In this document: one piece after another, positions 18,331 through 26,678 of the stretch
Layout: each line of letters begins with the position of its first letter
How positions within the stretch are numbered: position 1 is the stretch's first letter
NCBI RefSeq assembly: GCF_016925535.1
Contig: NZ_CP070496.1
Location: 2,666,001-2,730,000 of the forward strand
Length of the DNA stretch: 64,000 nt
Direction of reading: 5' to 3'
Origin: Natronoglycomyces albus
GTDB taxonomy: Bacteria > Actinomycetota > Actinomycetes > Mycobacteriales > Micromonosporaceae
The notes under the pieces: generated by a model
Told to the model about the DNA's origin: nothing
Databases searched by the model: none
The model's input: the letters and a program-made list of their open reading frames with translations, nothing else
Made by a program: the position numbers and the translations under genes

Positions 18331-18493
18331 GAAATCAACCGATATCCGGCCGGTCATCAAAATGCGCTCGACCGCAGGCACCGGATTCACCTATGTGACC
18401 ACCAAGAATCGCCGCAACAATCCCGACCGTCTGCGCCTGCGCAAGTACGACCCGGTCATCAAGCGGCACGTCGAATTCAGAGAGGAACGCTAA
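18323..18493 (+). CDS. rpmG2: 50S ribosomal protein bL33, zinc-free paralogue
   Basis: 56 residues (ATG 18323, TAA 18491). The sequence [19 protein letters not shown] then [23 protein letters not shown] is a clear L33. No cysteines are present, so it is the zinc-independent form. It overlaps rpmB2 by 8 bases and its stop shares an A with the rpsN2 start (TAATG), indicating translational coupling. Confidence 0.95.
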   Translation: MAKKSTDIRPVIKMRSTAGTGFTYVTTKNRRNNPDRLRLRKYDPVIKRHVEFREER

Positions 18494-18798
18494 TGGCCAA
18501 GAAGAGCGCCGTGGTCAGGCAACAAAAGCGCACAGTTCTGGTAGAGCGCCACCGCCAAAGGCGGCAAGAGCTAAAGCAGATCATCAGTGACGTGAACACA
18601 CCGGCCGACGAACGAGCCAGGGCCGTACACAAGCTGGCGTCGCTGCCACGAGACTCCTCCCCTAGCCGCCTACACACTCGCGATGTCGTCGACGGGCGGC
18701 CCCGCGCGGTATACCGCAAATTCGGTCTCTCCCGCGTGCGGCTACGCGAGATGGCCCTCCGCGGAGAACTCCCCGGGGTCCGCAAAGCCTCCTGGTGA
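18493..18798 (+). CDS. rpsN2: 30S ribosomal protein uS14, zinc-free paralogue
   Basis: 101 residues, [20 protein letters not shown] at the start and [21 protein letters not shown] at the end, as in long-type S14 without the zinc-binding cysteines. Last gene of the operon; an rpsR2 (S18) paralogue, present in the mycobacterial equivalent, is not found downstream. Confidence 0.96.
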   Translation: MAKKSAVVRQQKRTVLVERHRQRRQELKQIISDVNTPADERARAVHKLASLPRDSSPSRLHTRDVVDGRPRAVYRKFGLSRVRLREMALRGELPGVRKASW

Positions 18799-19813
18799 GG
18801 TCTCCCGGCCTCAGCTCGGTCAACGCATCAGAGGCAACAGCCATCGTCACCAAAGGCACATGATGCCTTTGTGTCGCTATGGACTTAAGCATTTTGTGGC
18901 TCGCCCGCACACTCGCGCTAACATTTTGCCGCCTCTTTTTCGCGCATTCTTACCCTTGATATCAACGCCGCGCTGGGCCGTCACAGACAAACCTGTGGCG
19001 GCCCAATAAAGCCCCTCAACCAAAAGGACTACCCCGCGTCCACCTCATCGGTATCATGTCCCGGCAAAGTGGCAATAAGACCGTTATCAACTCTGATCCG
19101 TCGGTAATCACAATTAGTACCGGCGTTATATTTAAGGTCAGTACTTCGCTATCGTTGAATGTCACATTCTTGCCACATTGCGCCGGCCAGCGCCGTGCAT
19201 AGGTCACGCTCACGCCTCCAGACTGGCGGGCAAAAGGCGGCGAAACACCAGCGTAAGCCTGCCGCCGGTAGGCGAGTCCATCGCCGGGGCCGCCCCAGGA
19301 GTCAATCCCACTAGCAATACCGACCATCCCACATTATGGAATTGCTGCTCTCTTACTTGCGAATATCATTTACTGTGGATCAATTCCCTTAGTGACATGG
19401 CTCCAAAACCCGTAACCTTTAGAGGTATTGGTGCGTTTAGAGGGTGAATCAAGGAGATGATCCAAGTAATGTCGCAACAATTGCAATCCGGCCGGGCAGT
19501 GGAGAACGCCTCCCGCGGCTCAGAGGTGAGCGAACCCGAACCGGCCCCATCTCGAATGGCCAACAACGACCTCGCCGCCTCTAAGGTGACTGTTCCGCAG
19601 AGCCCCGCCTCACTCTGGGCCTCGACTTCCCGACCGATTTCGGTGAAGCACAGCTCTGGCGTAGCAACAGATCCGACCGGATGGATTGAAACCTCCAGCA
19701 TCGTCACCTGCGAATAAACCGCAAGCGCACAGCCTGTCTTCGACACATCTGCCAGCGCTTGGCAACCGGCAACACCACATACTTTTCACACTCTCGCACT
19801 GTCACTGAGTCTC

Positions 19814-19981
19814 TAAGAGCTCCTATCAGGTTTGTTTCCGTGGCGAGGATGGTGTGCTGTCAGTGCGTGGGGAGGCGGAGGCCCTTGTTCATACCCAGCG
19901 GGTATGGGCAAGGGCCGACAACGCGGCCAGGCGCGACATCACTCCACCGCAGTAGGAAGAGAAACCTGATAGGAGCTCTAA
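19814..19981. mobile_element. MITE-like nested palindrome with TAA target duplication
   Basis: Perfect 17-base inverted repeats (GAGCTCCTATCAGGTTT at 19817-19833; its complement at 19962-19978) enclose 128 bases and are flanked on each side by TAA (19814-19816 and 19979-19981), as after insertion with a 3-bp duplication. The centre holds a second hairpin: GGCCCTTG and CATACCC (19880-19896) pair with GGGTATG and CAAGGGCC (19900-19916) around an AGC loop. It has no coding capacity. A TAA duplication fits IS5-group (TNA) insertion, so a non-autonomous derivative is likely. Confidence 0.75.
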
Positions 19982-20009
19982 GCCGGTTGCGCAGAGTTCT
20001 CGACCTACA

Positions 20010-20044
20010 CTGTGGGGCGGCAACCAAAGGTTGCCGCCCCACAG
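20010..20044 (-). terminator. glyS terminator
   Basis: Perfect 16-bp stem (CTGTGGGGCGGCAACC, 20010-20025, with its complement 20029-20044) and AAA loop, 42 bases past the glyS stop. Confidence 0.85.
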
Positions 20045-20085
20045 TCATATACGAATTCTCACCCCATGGGGTGAGCCGCTGGCAG

Positions 20086-21465
20086 TTACTTGTTCAGACG
20101 TTCAAACAAGTACGTGCTCACCTGGTCCAAGCTCACCCGCTCCTGCGCCATCGAGTCCCGGTCGCGAATCGTCACCGCGTGATCGTCCAAAGTGTCAAAG
20201 TCCACCGTCACGCAGTATGGAGTACCGATCTCGTCGGCGCGGCGATAGCGACGCCCGATCGCACCCGCGTCGTCGAAGTCAACATTCCAGTTCTTGCGCA
20301 GCTCCGCAGCGAGATCCTTTGCCTTCGGCGACAGTTTCTCGTTACGCGACAGCGGCAGTACCGCCACCTTGATCGGGGCCAGACGGGGATCAAACCGCAT
20401 CACCGTGCGCTTGTCGACCCCACCCTTGGAATTCGGGGCCTCGTCGACATCGTAGGCCTCCATCAGGAAAGCCAAGACCGATCGGGTCAGACCCGCGGAA
20501 GGTTCGATGACATAGGGGGTCCAACGCTCGCCCTTTGCCTGGTCGAAGTACGACAGGTCCGCGCCTGAATGCTTGGCGTGGACACCCAAGTCGAAGTCGG
20601 TGCGGTTGGCCACACCCTCCAGCTCGCCGAACTCACTGCCGCCGAACTTGAAGCGGTACTCCAGGTCGATGGTGCGCTTGGAGTAGTGGCTCAGCTTGTC
20701 CTTCGGGTGCTCGTAGCGGCGCAGGTTCGCCTCCGAAATACCCAAGTCGACATACCAGTTCCAGCGCTCGGTGAGCCAATACTCGAACCACTCTTCATCG
20801 GTGCCGGGCTCAACGAAGAACTCCAGCTCCATTTGCTCGAACTCCCGAGTGCGGAAAATGAAGTTACCCGGCGTGATCTCGTTTCGGAACGCCTTACCAA
20901 CTTGGGCGATACCAAACGGCGGCTTCTTACGCGCCGAGGTCATCACGTTGGTGAAGTTCGTGAAGATACCTTGCGCGGTCTCCGGACGCAGGTAGTGCTC
21001 GTTATCGGTGCTCTCGACTGCCCCGAGGAACGTCTTCATCATGCCGTTGAACATGCGTGGTTCGGTAAAGCTGCCGCGCGTGCCGCAATTGGGACAGGCC
21101 AGTTCGTCGAGGCCCTTCTCCGGCTCGTGACCGTGCTTCTCCTCATATGCCTCGATCAGGTGATCGGCGCGGAAACGCTTGTGGCACGAGTGGCACTCGG
21201 TCAGCGGGTCGGTGAACTCCTTGAGGTGACCCGAAGCCTCCCAGACCTGGCGAGCGAGGATCACCGCGGAGTCGATGCCGACCACATCGTCACGGCCTTG
21301 CACCATCGCCTTCCACCACTGACGACGCACGTTTTCCTTGAGCTCTACTCCCAGCGGCCCATAGTCCCAAGCAGAGCGCGTACCCCCGTAGATCTCGCTG
21401 GAGGGGAAGACGAACCCTCGGCGTTTACAGAGGCTGATAATCGGGTCAATGCTGTCTTTGGACAT
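20086..21465 (-). CDS. glyS: Glycyl-tRNA synthetase (alpha2, class II)
   Basis: 459 residues, full length for the dimeric bacterial/eukaryotic-type enzyme. Charges tRNA-Gly. Class II signatures are seen in order: [13 protein letters not shown], the zinc-like ECHSCHKRF and ACPNCGTRG pairs, [12 protein letters not shown], the motif-2 loop [20 protein letters not shown], motif 3 [14 protein letters not shown], and a C-terminal anticodon-binding domain ending [13 protein letters not shown] with GGAG ten bases upstream. I looked for a T-box leader and did not find its conserved sequence. Confidence 0.97.
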   Translation of the reverse strand: MSKDSIDPIISLCKRRGFVFPSSEIYGGTRSAWDYGPLGVELKENVRRQWWKAMVQGRDDVVGIDSAVILARQVWEASGHLKEFTDPLTECHSCHKRFRADHLIEAYEEKHGHEPEKGLDELACPNCGTRGSFTEPRMFNGMMKTFLGAVESTDNEHYLRPETAQGIFTNFTNVMTSARKKPPFGIAQVGKAFRNEITPGNFIFRTREFEQMELEFFVEPGTDEEWFEYWLTERWNWYVDLGISEANLRRYEHPKDKLSHYSKRTIDLEYRFKFGGSEFGELEGVANRTDFDLGVHAKHSGADLSYFDQAKGERWTPYVIEPSAGLTRSVLAFLMEAYDVDEAPNSKGGVDKRTVMRFDPRLAPIKVAVLPLSRNEKLSPKAKDLAAELRKNWNVDFDDAGAIGRRYRRADEIGTPYCVTVDFDTLDDHAVTIRDRDSMAQERVSLDQVSTYLFERLNK

Positions 21466-21778
21466 GGTGAATCTACTCCATCCGGCTGGCGGTCGGTGAG
21501 AATGGTTTCTCTGAGTTTCGTCGTCGAAAACCCGGTGCGCAAGCTAATTATCCCTCGTCAAGCGAGGTCAGTAGCTGCGGGGAATGGGTGGCCGTGAATA
21601 CCTTCGGCCCCACCCAGGACGCTAGCCTACCCCGAGGTAGGCCGCAGACCGGCAGCAGTGTCACATGCCCCGGCGCGCCGTCGGCCTCTCGGAGGGCCTG
21701 GTCGAGGTCATGCGGGAGAGCTAGCCTCTATGGTCTCGCCAGCGGTAACCATGAGCCACCCACAGCTAGCGGGTACCC
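21466..21778. other. glyS upstream region
   Basis: 313 bases. It contains a short hairpin GCCTACC/GGTAGGC (21625-21642) that may end the transcript of the gene at 21779-22534, and the glyS promoter. No gene seen. Confidence 0.4.
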
Positions 21779-22534
21779 CTAGTCGCGCTCCCAGTCGCAC
21801 ACCTGGATGTCCAGGAGGTTATCGCCACCATCGAAGGAGATCTCGAAAAGCCACTCCTGGCCATCGGCGAACTCCACCGGCAAAAGCAGGTCACCGGCCG
21901 CAGTCTGACTGACCCGACTAATGTCGGCCGTCCAACCAGAGGTGTCCCAGCCCTGCCATTCCCGCTCGTAAACGCGTTGATCGGCCTCGTCGCGCTTAGA
22001 GTTGCACAGGCTCTCATAGGCCGACTGATAGCGCTGCTGCTCGATATCTTCGAGAAATTGGTCAGTCACGGCCACGACCTCCTCGCGCACCGCCGACTCC
22101 AACTGAAAGGTCATCGTCACCACAGCGAAGATCACTCCGCCGCACAACAACACCGCTCCGAGGATGCCACCGACGAGGGCCAGCGTAAAACGAGTGCTGT
22201 TGCGTTCCTTCGGAGGAGCCGCGAAGGGAACGATATCCCCGTCGAAGTCCGGAGGAGGCGGGCCATGGTAGCCAGGCTGGCCCGACTGTGCCGCGAAAGG
22301 TCCTCCTAGAGCCGCAGCGGGCCCGGGCACCGGCTGCCCAGTCATCGGCTGGTCCGCAGCCGAGTCGGAGGCTGGATTCGTAGAGAGGCCCGCAGGGGCT
22401 TGAGAGTTCGCCGTGCTGTCGCTCGCGGCGGCTTGGTGGGGTTGTTGTTCGGCCGACGGCATGCTGGTGACATCAGATGAGGGCTGTTGCGCCTGTTCGC
22501 TGGACGCGGAAGCGCCCGAATGAGAGTCGGTCAC
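21779..22534 (-). CDS. Single-pass membrane protein with DUF4878-like domain
   Basis: 251 residues. Residues 1-105 are Ser/Ala/Gln/Pro-rich and likely disordered; a transmembrane helix (TLALVGGILGAVLLCGGVIF) spans about 120-140; the C-terminal extracytoplasmic domain with FLEDIEQQRYQSAYESLCNSKRDEAD resembles lumazine-binding/DUF4878 folds common in actinobacterial surface proteins. GTG start with GGGAG upstream. It begins six bases after the stop of the ABM-domain gene, so the two are an operon. Function unknown. Confidence 0.7.
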   Translation of the reverse strand: MTDSHSGASASSEQAQQPSSDVTSMPSAEQQPHQAAASDSTANSQAPAGLSTNPASDSAADQPMTGQPVPGPAAALGGPFAAQSGQPGYHGPPPPDFDGDIVPFAAPPKERNSTRFTLALVGGILGAVLLCGGVIFAVVTMTFQLESAVREEVVAVTDQFLEDIEQQRYQSAYESLCNSKRDEADQRVYEREWQGWDTSGWTADISRVSQTAAGDLLLPVEFADGQEWLFEISFDGGDNLLDIQVCDWERD

Positions 22535-22540
22535 GTCGAT

Positions 22541-22900
22541 TCAGCTCCCTTCGCCAGCCAAGTCTGAGTCTAGAAGGCGCGGTCCACCAGGGCCATCGCT
22601 GGAAGCCAAGACCTCAAAACCAGAAGCCTCCGGCTCGGCCCTGCCCAAGAACGGAGTACACATCTTCACACCGAAGTTCGATAGCGCCCGGCGGTAGGAA
22701 CCAACGTTGTCCCAGGTGGTCAACATAAGCCAGGTTTCGGGCTCATCCACGGCGCGAGCAATACGACCGGTCCGGAAACCCGCACAGGCGCCAAGCGCCT
22801 CCAGCGCCGTGGTCGCCTCATGGAGAAACTGTTGCGGGTCATCTCCAGCACCACCGTCGGTGTCTTCGCCCCGCAACCTAAACCTATTAACCACCAACAT
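22541..22900 (-). CDS. Antibiotic biosynthesis monooxygenase (ABM) domain protein
   Basis: 119 residues, a dimeric ferredoxin-like alpha/beta barrel. LVVNRFRL at the start, the helix QQFLHEATTALEALGACAG and the strand ETWLMLTTWDNVGSYRRAL fit the ABM family (YgiN, HmoB, quinol monooxygenases). No specific catalytic residues allow the substrate to be named. First gene of a two-gene unit with the DUF4878-like protein. Confidence 0.75.
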   Translation of the reverse strand: MLVVNRFRLRGEDTDGGAGDDPQQFLHEATTALEALGACAGFRTGRIARAVDEPETWLMLTTWDNVGSYRRALSNFGVKMCTPFLGRAEPEASGFEVLASSDGPGGPRLLDSDLAGEGS

Positions 22901-23141
22901 GTTTGGCCTTCCCTGAATCTGCGATCATAGGGACTCTTTCACGTCTGCACGCGCCACGACCGGGAGGGAGGCTCTCGGCGTTACATACCTGTTCGGTCCC
23001 AAAGCGCGCCGACGTTTGTAGACTTCACCTGCGGCCACACTCAAGCGCCTCGGCACACCGCACAGGCCCTGCTCTCTATCGAACCTGGGCCCACCGCACC
23101 ACCGTGCCCTGGCAAACCTACCGGATCGGAGACGACCGACC

Positions 23142-23426
23142 ATGGACAACAGCGACCAGACGGAATCGACCACCCTAGCTCGCTTTGTGGCGCGAGCGGA
23201 GCAATATTCCCCGGTCGCGATCTTCTTGATGGTGGCAGGCGGTGCCGCTGTCATCCTACTCATTCCCGGCATCCTGGGCGGCATCCTGACCCTGGCGTTG
23301 GCGGCACTCGCGGCGAGTGTGGCCTGGTTGGGACGAGCCAAGCAGACGGCACCGGGCATGGCCCTCATGCGAATCCTGGCGATCGCGATGCTGACCGGGC
23401 TGGGAATATATAAGTTCTTCGGCTGA
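23142..23426 (+). CDS. Small membrane protein
   Basis: 94 residues with two or three hydrophobic helices (about 25-45, 45-65 and 73-92) after a short acidic N-terminus (MDNSDQTES). ATG preceded by GGAGAC. No family recognised. Convergent with the DUF397 gene, the stop codons being three bases apart. Confidence 0.65.
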   Translation: MDNSDQTESTTLARFVARAEQYSPVAIFLMVAGGAAVILLIPGILGGILTLALAALAASVAWLGRAKQTAPGMALMRILAIAMLTGLGIYKFFG

Positions 23427-23428
23427 AT

Positions 23429-23734
23429 TCAGCCCTTGTCGCTAGACTCGGCGGCGGTGGCCTGCTCGGCGGCTTCCAATTCCGCCGCCTCCTCCTCGAA
23501 CGTTTCGGGATCGAACTCGCCATCGCGTACCCCGGCCACAAAGGCATCCCATTCGTCTTTGGTGTAGATGAGGATGTCGCCGTCCGGATCTTCGGCCATG
23601 CGCAGGGCCACGAGGCCATTGCGACCGTAGCCAATCTCCAGCGCACCAGGCGTGCCGTCTTCGCGCTCGGTTCGCTCCCAGGTGGCCGAATCAACGTCGA
23701 ATTCGCCTTTGAGCGGGTGCTCACGGATGGTCAT
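23429..23734 (-). CDS. DUF397 family protein
   Basis: 101 residues from the ATG at 23734, which has GGAGAGG upstream. The core IGYGRNGLVALRMAEDPDG and IYTKDEWDAFVAGVRDGEFD is the DUF397 signature; an acidic, Glu/Ala-rich helix follows. DUF397 proteins in actinomycetes are usually encoded next to Scr1-type XRE regulators and may act as their partners, but no such regulator is adjacent here; the only one in the window is 16 kb away at 39815. Confidence 0.85.
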   Translation of the reverse strand: MTIREHPLKGEFDVDSATWERTEREDGTPGALEIGYGRNGLVALRMAEDPDGDILIYTKDEWDAFVAGVRDGEFDPETFEEEAAELEAAEQATAAESSDKG

Positions 23735-23770
23735 GGGGCCTCTCCATGTCAATTGTGTTTGGTCACTCGA

Positions 23771-24355
23771 TCACCATCGGCGCTCGAGACTGGCTGACCT
23801 GAGGACCTCGACGCGGTCAACACCCACATCGGGCCATACACAGCCACATCCGGCGCGAGGTATGACTAACTGCTCGGAGCTCGAACAGTCAGCACAGCGG
23901 CCGAACAGCTCGAACGTGTGATTCACATTGGTAAAGCCGTACTCGGCGGCGACCTTATCGGCCCACGTTTCCACAACCGCCCCTTCGACCTCAACGGTTT
24001 TGCCGCAAACCCGACATACGAGGTGATGGTGGTGGCCATCGGAGCACAACCGATAGAAGACCTCGCCGCCGTCAAGCCGCATGACATCGACCGAACCGGC
24101 ATCAGCCAGCGCTTGCAATGTGCGGTAGACGGTGGTCAAGCCGATGCGCGAACCTTGTTCGCGCAAGGTCGCGTGCAGTTCTTGAGCGCTGCGGAAGTCG
24201 CTGACCTGGCCAAGTAGATCCATAATGGCGCTGCGTTGTTTGGTGGAGCGGGCCATCGATTCGGTCGGTGGCTTACCGGTGACGCTCTTGGCTGCGGGGC
24301 GGCGTTTGGGGCCGCTGGCGGTGTCCCTCGGCTTGGGAGAAGTGTCGGCTGCCAT
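23771..24355 (-). CDS. zur: Zinc uptake regulator Zur (Fur family)
   Basis: 194 residues. After a ~35-residue Lys/Pro-rich lead-in, the winged helix contains RSAQELHATLRE and TVYRTLQALADAG; the dimerisation domain has the metal ligands HHHHLVCRVCGK and the second cysteine pair RCADC, as in Zur/FurB. It senses zinc and represses uptake genes; the boxes at 18045 and 27809 are its likely targets. The ATG overlaps the stop of the SmtB-like gene (TGATG), so the two are translationally coupled, as in the smtB-zur pair of mycobacteria. The ~30-residue C-terminal tail includes an extra GCGC motif. Confidence 0.93.
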   Translation of the reverse strand: MAADTSPKPRDTASGPKRRPAAKSVTGKPPTESMARSTKQRSAIMDLLGQVSDFRSAQELHATLREQGSRIGLTTVYRTLQALADAGSVDVMRLDGGEVFYRLCSDGHHHHLVCRVCGKTVEVEGAVVETWADKVAAEYGFTNVNHTFELFGRCADCSSSEQLVIPRAGCGCVWPDVGVDRVEVLRSASLERRW

Positions 24356-24663
24356 CAGTCCTCCTCCCGGACGTGTTGAACTGCGTCGGTGACAATGTGG
24401 GCAATGTGGTGGTCGGTCAAGGAATAGCTGATCTCCCGGCCAGAGCGCTTGCCCTTGACTACTCCGGCGCTGCGCAGCACCCGCAGATGTTGGGAGATCA
24501 GCGGTTGCGGAGCGTCCAACTCGTCGACCAATTCATGGACGCACTTGGGTCCGGCGTTGAGCGCTACAACGATACCGATCCGCGCGGGCGCCGAGAGCGC
24601 ACGCAACAGCTCCCCGGCTGCTTCGTAGCTGCTGGGTGTCTCTGAGTTCGTCCTACCATCCAC
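24355..24663 (-). CDS. smtB: ArsR/SmtB-family zinc sensor
   Basis: 102 residues from the GTG at 24663. Winged-helix sequence APQPLISQHLRVLRSAGVV is the DNA-recognition helix. The last helix carries the alpha5 zinc site DxH-x10-HxxE (D84, H86, H97, E100), identical in spacing to Synechococcus SmtB and close to CzrA. Zinc binding would release it from DNA, relieving repression of efflux or zur. TAGGTT seven bases before the GTG suggests an internal leaderless promoter. The gene overlaps nothing upstream (znuB ends at 24689). Confidence 0.88.
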   Translation of the reverse strand: MDGRTNSETPSSYEAAGELLRALSAPARIGIVVALNAGPKCVHELVDELDAPQPLISQHLRVLRSAGVVKGKRSGREISYSLTDHHIAHIVTDAVQHVREED

Positions 24664-24688
24664 ACGTCTAAACCTAACGCGCGAAACC

Positions 24689-25750
24689 TCAGCTGCGACT
24701 GCCAGGTCCGGTTTCGGCCATTTCCGAGGCGTCATCTGCGTCGCCAGTGGCATCGGAAACGGTGGGGCCAACGCTTCTGCCGGGCGTGACCTCAAGACTA
24801 TCGGCGGGGACAGACCCCCCAGAGGTGGGCTCTTGAACAGGAATTTCAGGTTCCTTTGATGCTCGCGCGCCGTCGAGTGGCTGTAGAGGCACTCCCTTGG
24901 TGCGTGCCCCGAGGAATCCCTGCCAGCGCCTCCATAGGGCGGTGAGGATCGCGGTGAGAATAAACGCGACCACCCCCAGGAGGACCACGGTGGAGCCGGG
25001 CGGCACATCGAGTAGTCCGGCGGCGACCACGCCCGAGCCCGCGGTCACGAACCCAAGCCCCATCGCCGAGAACATCGTGGCGGAAAATCCCCGCGTGAAC
25101 TGTTGCACCGTCACAACGGGCACGACCAGCAGGGCCGACACCAGCAATAGGCCCACTGCCCGCATGGAAACGGAGACGACCACTGCCGTGGTCACCATGA
25201 GCAGGAGGTTAAGGAAGACCACGGGCAGGCCCGAGACACGAGCGTGTTCCTCGTCATGGCAAATCGCGGCCAACCAAGGTCGCAGGGCCAACATGATCGA
25301 CACGACAATCGCGCCGCCGATACCGATAACCCAGATGTCGGCCTCGCTGGTGGTCAGCAGAGAACCGAAAAGGAAGGCGTGCAGGTCCACGGAGCCACGG
25401 TCACTGACCAAACCGGTGAGGAACACGCCGCCAGCCAAACCGCCATAGAACATCATCGCCAACGCGACGTCACCGGAGGTCTTGGAGTAACGCCGCATCA
25501 ATTCCATCACCACGGCGGCGACGACGGTAGTGGCCAGCGTGGTCCACATCGGTGAGGTGGAGGTAAGGAACCCGATGGCGACACCAGTGAGGGCGATATG
25601 TCCGATTCCATCGCCGATGAGGGCCAGGCGTTTTTGGACCAGGAACACGCCGACGGCCGGGGCACAGAATCCGACGATGAGCGCGCCCAGCAGGGCTCGT
25701 TGCATGAAGTCGAATTGGAAGATCGTCAGGTCGATTCCGAACAGGGTCAT
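24689..25750 (-). CDS. znuB: Zinc ABC transporter permease ZnuB
   Basis: 353 residues from the ATG at 25750, which overlaps the znuC stop (ATGA). About eight hydrophobic helices make the ABC-3 family permease: FMQRALLGALIVGFCAPAVGV near the start, GDGIGHIALTGVAIGF, MRAVGLLLVSALLVVP. Unusually, residues ~262-353 form a polar, Pro/Ser/Asp-rich cytoplasmic tail not needed for transport; its role is unknown. Part of znuA-znuC-znuB. Confidence 0.93.
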   Translation of the reverse strand: MTLFGIDLTIFQFDFMQRALLGALIVGFCAPAVGVFLVQKRLALIGDGIGHIALTGVAIGFLTSTSPMWTTLATTVVAAVVMELMRRYSKTSGDVALAMMFYGGLAGGVFLTGLVSDRGSVDLHAFLFGSLLTTSEADIWVIGIGGAIVVSIMLALRPWLAAICHDEEHARVSGLPVVFLNLLLMVTTAVVVSVSMRAVGLLLVSALLVVPVVTVQQFTRGFSATMFSAMGLGFVTAGSGVVAAGLLDVPPGSTVVLLGVVAFILTAILTALWRRWQGFLGARTKGVPLQPLDGARASKEPEIPVQEPTSGGSVPADSLEVTPGRSVGPTVSDATGDADDASEMAETGPGSRS

Positions 25751-26526
25751 GTGGCACCCCAAATGTTGCGGTCGGGCACGGTGGTCTGGTCGCCGTGGCA
25801 GTGTTCGCCCTGCTCTACGGGGTGTTGTTCGGGAGTCTCGCAATCGTGGTCGCCGCTCGGGGCGGGCCCTTCATAGATGATGTCACCCTCGGAGAGCATG
25901 AGCGCTCTCTCGACCGTGGATGAAAGGGGGCCCAGTTCGTGGGTGACCAAGAGGACCGCGCATCCAGCGCGAATCCGGTCCCCGACGACTTCGGCGAGGG
26001 TGGCTTGGGTGTCGGCGTCCACGCCGACGGTGGGTTCGTCCAGAATCAGCAGGTCGGGTTCGGTGGCGAGGGCCCGGGCGATGAGGACTCGCTGCTGTTG
26101 GCCGCCGGAGAGCGTCGTCACGGCTTCCGTGGCGCGGTGGGCTAGTCCGACAGCTTCGAGACTGTCGGATATGACGGCCCGGTCACGCTTACGACTGGGC
26201 ATGAGGAGTCGACGGTGGGCCAGGCGTCCGGCGGCGACGACTTCACCGACTGTGGAGGGGACACCTCCGGCGACTCCCAAGCGTTGGGGGACGTAGCCGA
26301 TGCGTTTCCAGTCGCGGAACCGACGCTGTGGAGTGTCGAAGAGCTCAATCTTGCCGGCGGTGAGCGGGGCGAGTCCGAGGATGGCCCGCACGAGGGTGGA
26401 CTTGCCCGATCCGTTGGCTCCCATGAGGGAGACCGACTCGCCCGGTTGCAGAGTCAGGCTCGCTTCACGCAGGACGGCGCGACCGCCGTAGGAGACGGTC
26501 ACGCCATGCGTTTCGATAATGGACAT
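25747..26526 (-). CDS. znuC: Zinc ABC transporter ATPase ZnuC
   Basis: 259 residues. Walker A GANGSGKST, signature LSGGQQQR, Walker B LLILDEP and the switch histidine in LLVTHELG are intact. The C-terminus carries a His/Glu/Cys cluster (EQHPVEQGEHCHGDQ) that could bind zinc. Overlaps znuB by four bases. A hairpin separates it from znuA upstream. Confidence 0.95.
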   Translation of the reverse strand: MSIIETHGVTVSYGGRAVLREASLTLQPGESVSLMGANGSGKSTLVRAILGLAPLTAGKIELFDTPQRRFRDWKRIGYVPQRLGVAGGVPSTVGEVVAAGRLAHRRLLMPSRKRDRAVISDSLEAVGLAHRATEAVTTLSGGQQQRVLIARALATEPDLLILDEPTVGVDADTQATLAEVVGDRIRAGCAVLLVTHELGPLSSTVERALMLSEGDIIYEGPAPSGDHDCETPEQHPVEQGEHCHGDQTTVPDRNIWGAT

Positions 26527-26555
26527 CTGGTCGGTGGCGATCCTTTGTCGTTGGT

Positions 26556-26584
26556 GGGGTCCTACCGCGAACGGGTAGGACCCC
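26556..26584 (-). terminator. Attenuating hairpin between znuA and znuC
   Basis: Perfect 11-bp stem GGGGTCCTACC/GGTAGGACCCC with a seven-base loop, in the 152-base gap between znuA and znuC. It could partly end or stabilise transcripts so that the binding lipoprotein is made in excess over the permease/ATPase. Confidence 0.6.
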
Positions 26585-26678
26585 GAGGTTCGATCAGTTG
26601 TTCTCGCAGTTCCCAGTCGCGGCCAGTTGAGATCATGCGGCCGGCGGCTGGGCGAGAGCTACTGAGGAGCCCCTTTCT

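Larger units (their letters stand above)
18799..20085. other. 1.3-kb gene-poor region with a MITE-like element
   Basis: Between rpsN2 and the end of glyS. Bases 18850-19450 are A/T-richer than average and hold no good gene. Two overlapping frames at 19366-19746 (minus, 126 codons) and 19457-19717 (plus, 86 codons, with AAGGAG nearby) are the only candidates; neither has a family match and they are antisense to each other, so at most one is real. The nested palindrome at 19814-19981 and the glyS terminator follow. Confidence 0.45.

Noticed and set aside
21466-21640. Possible T-box riboswitch upstream of glyS
   Set aside because: The conserved T-box sequence and antiterminator were not found.
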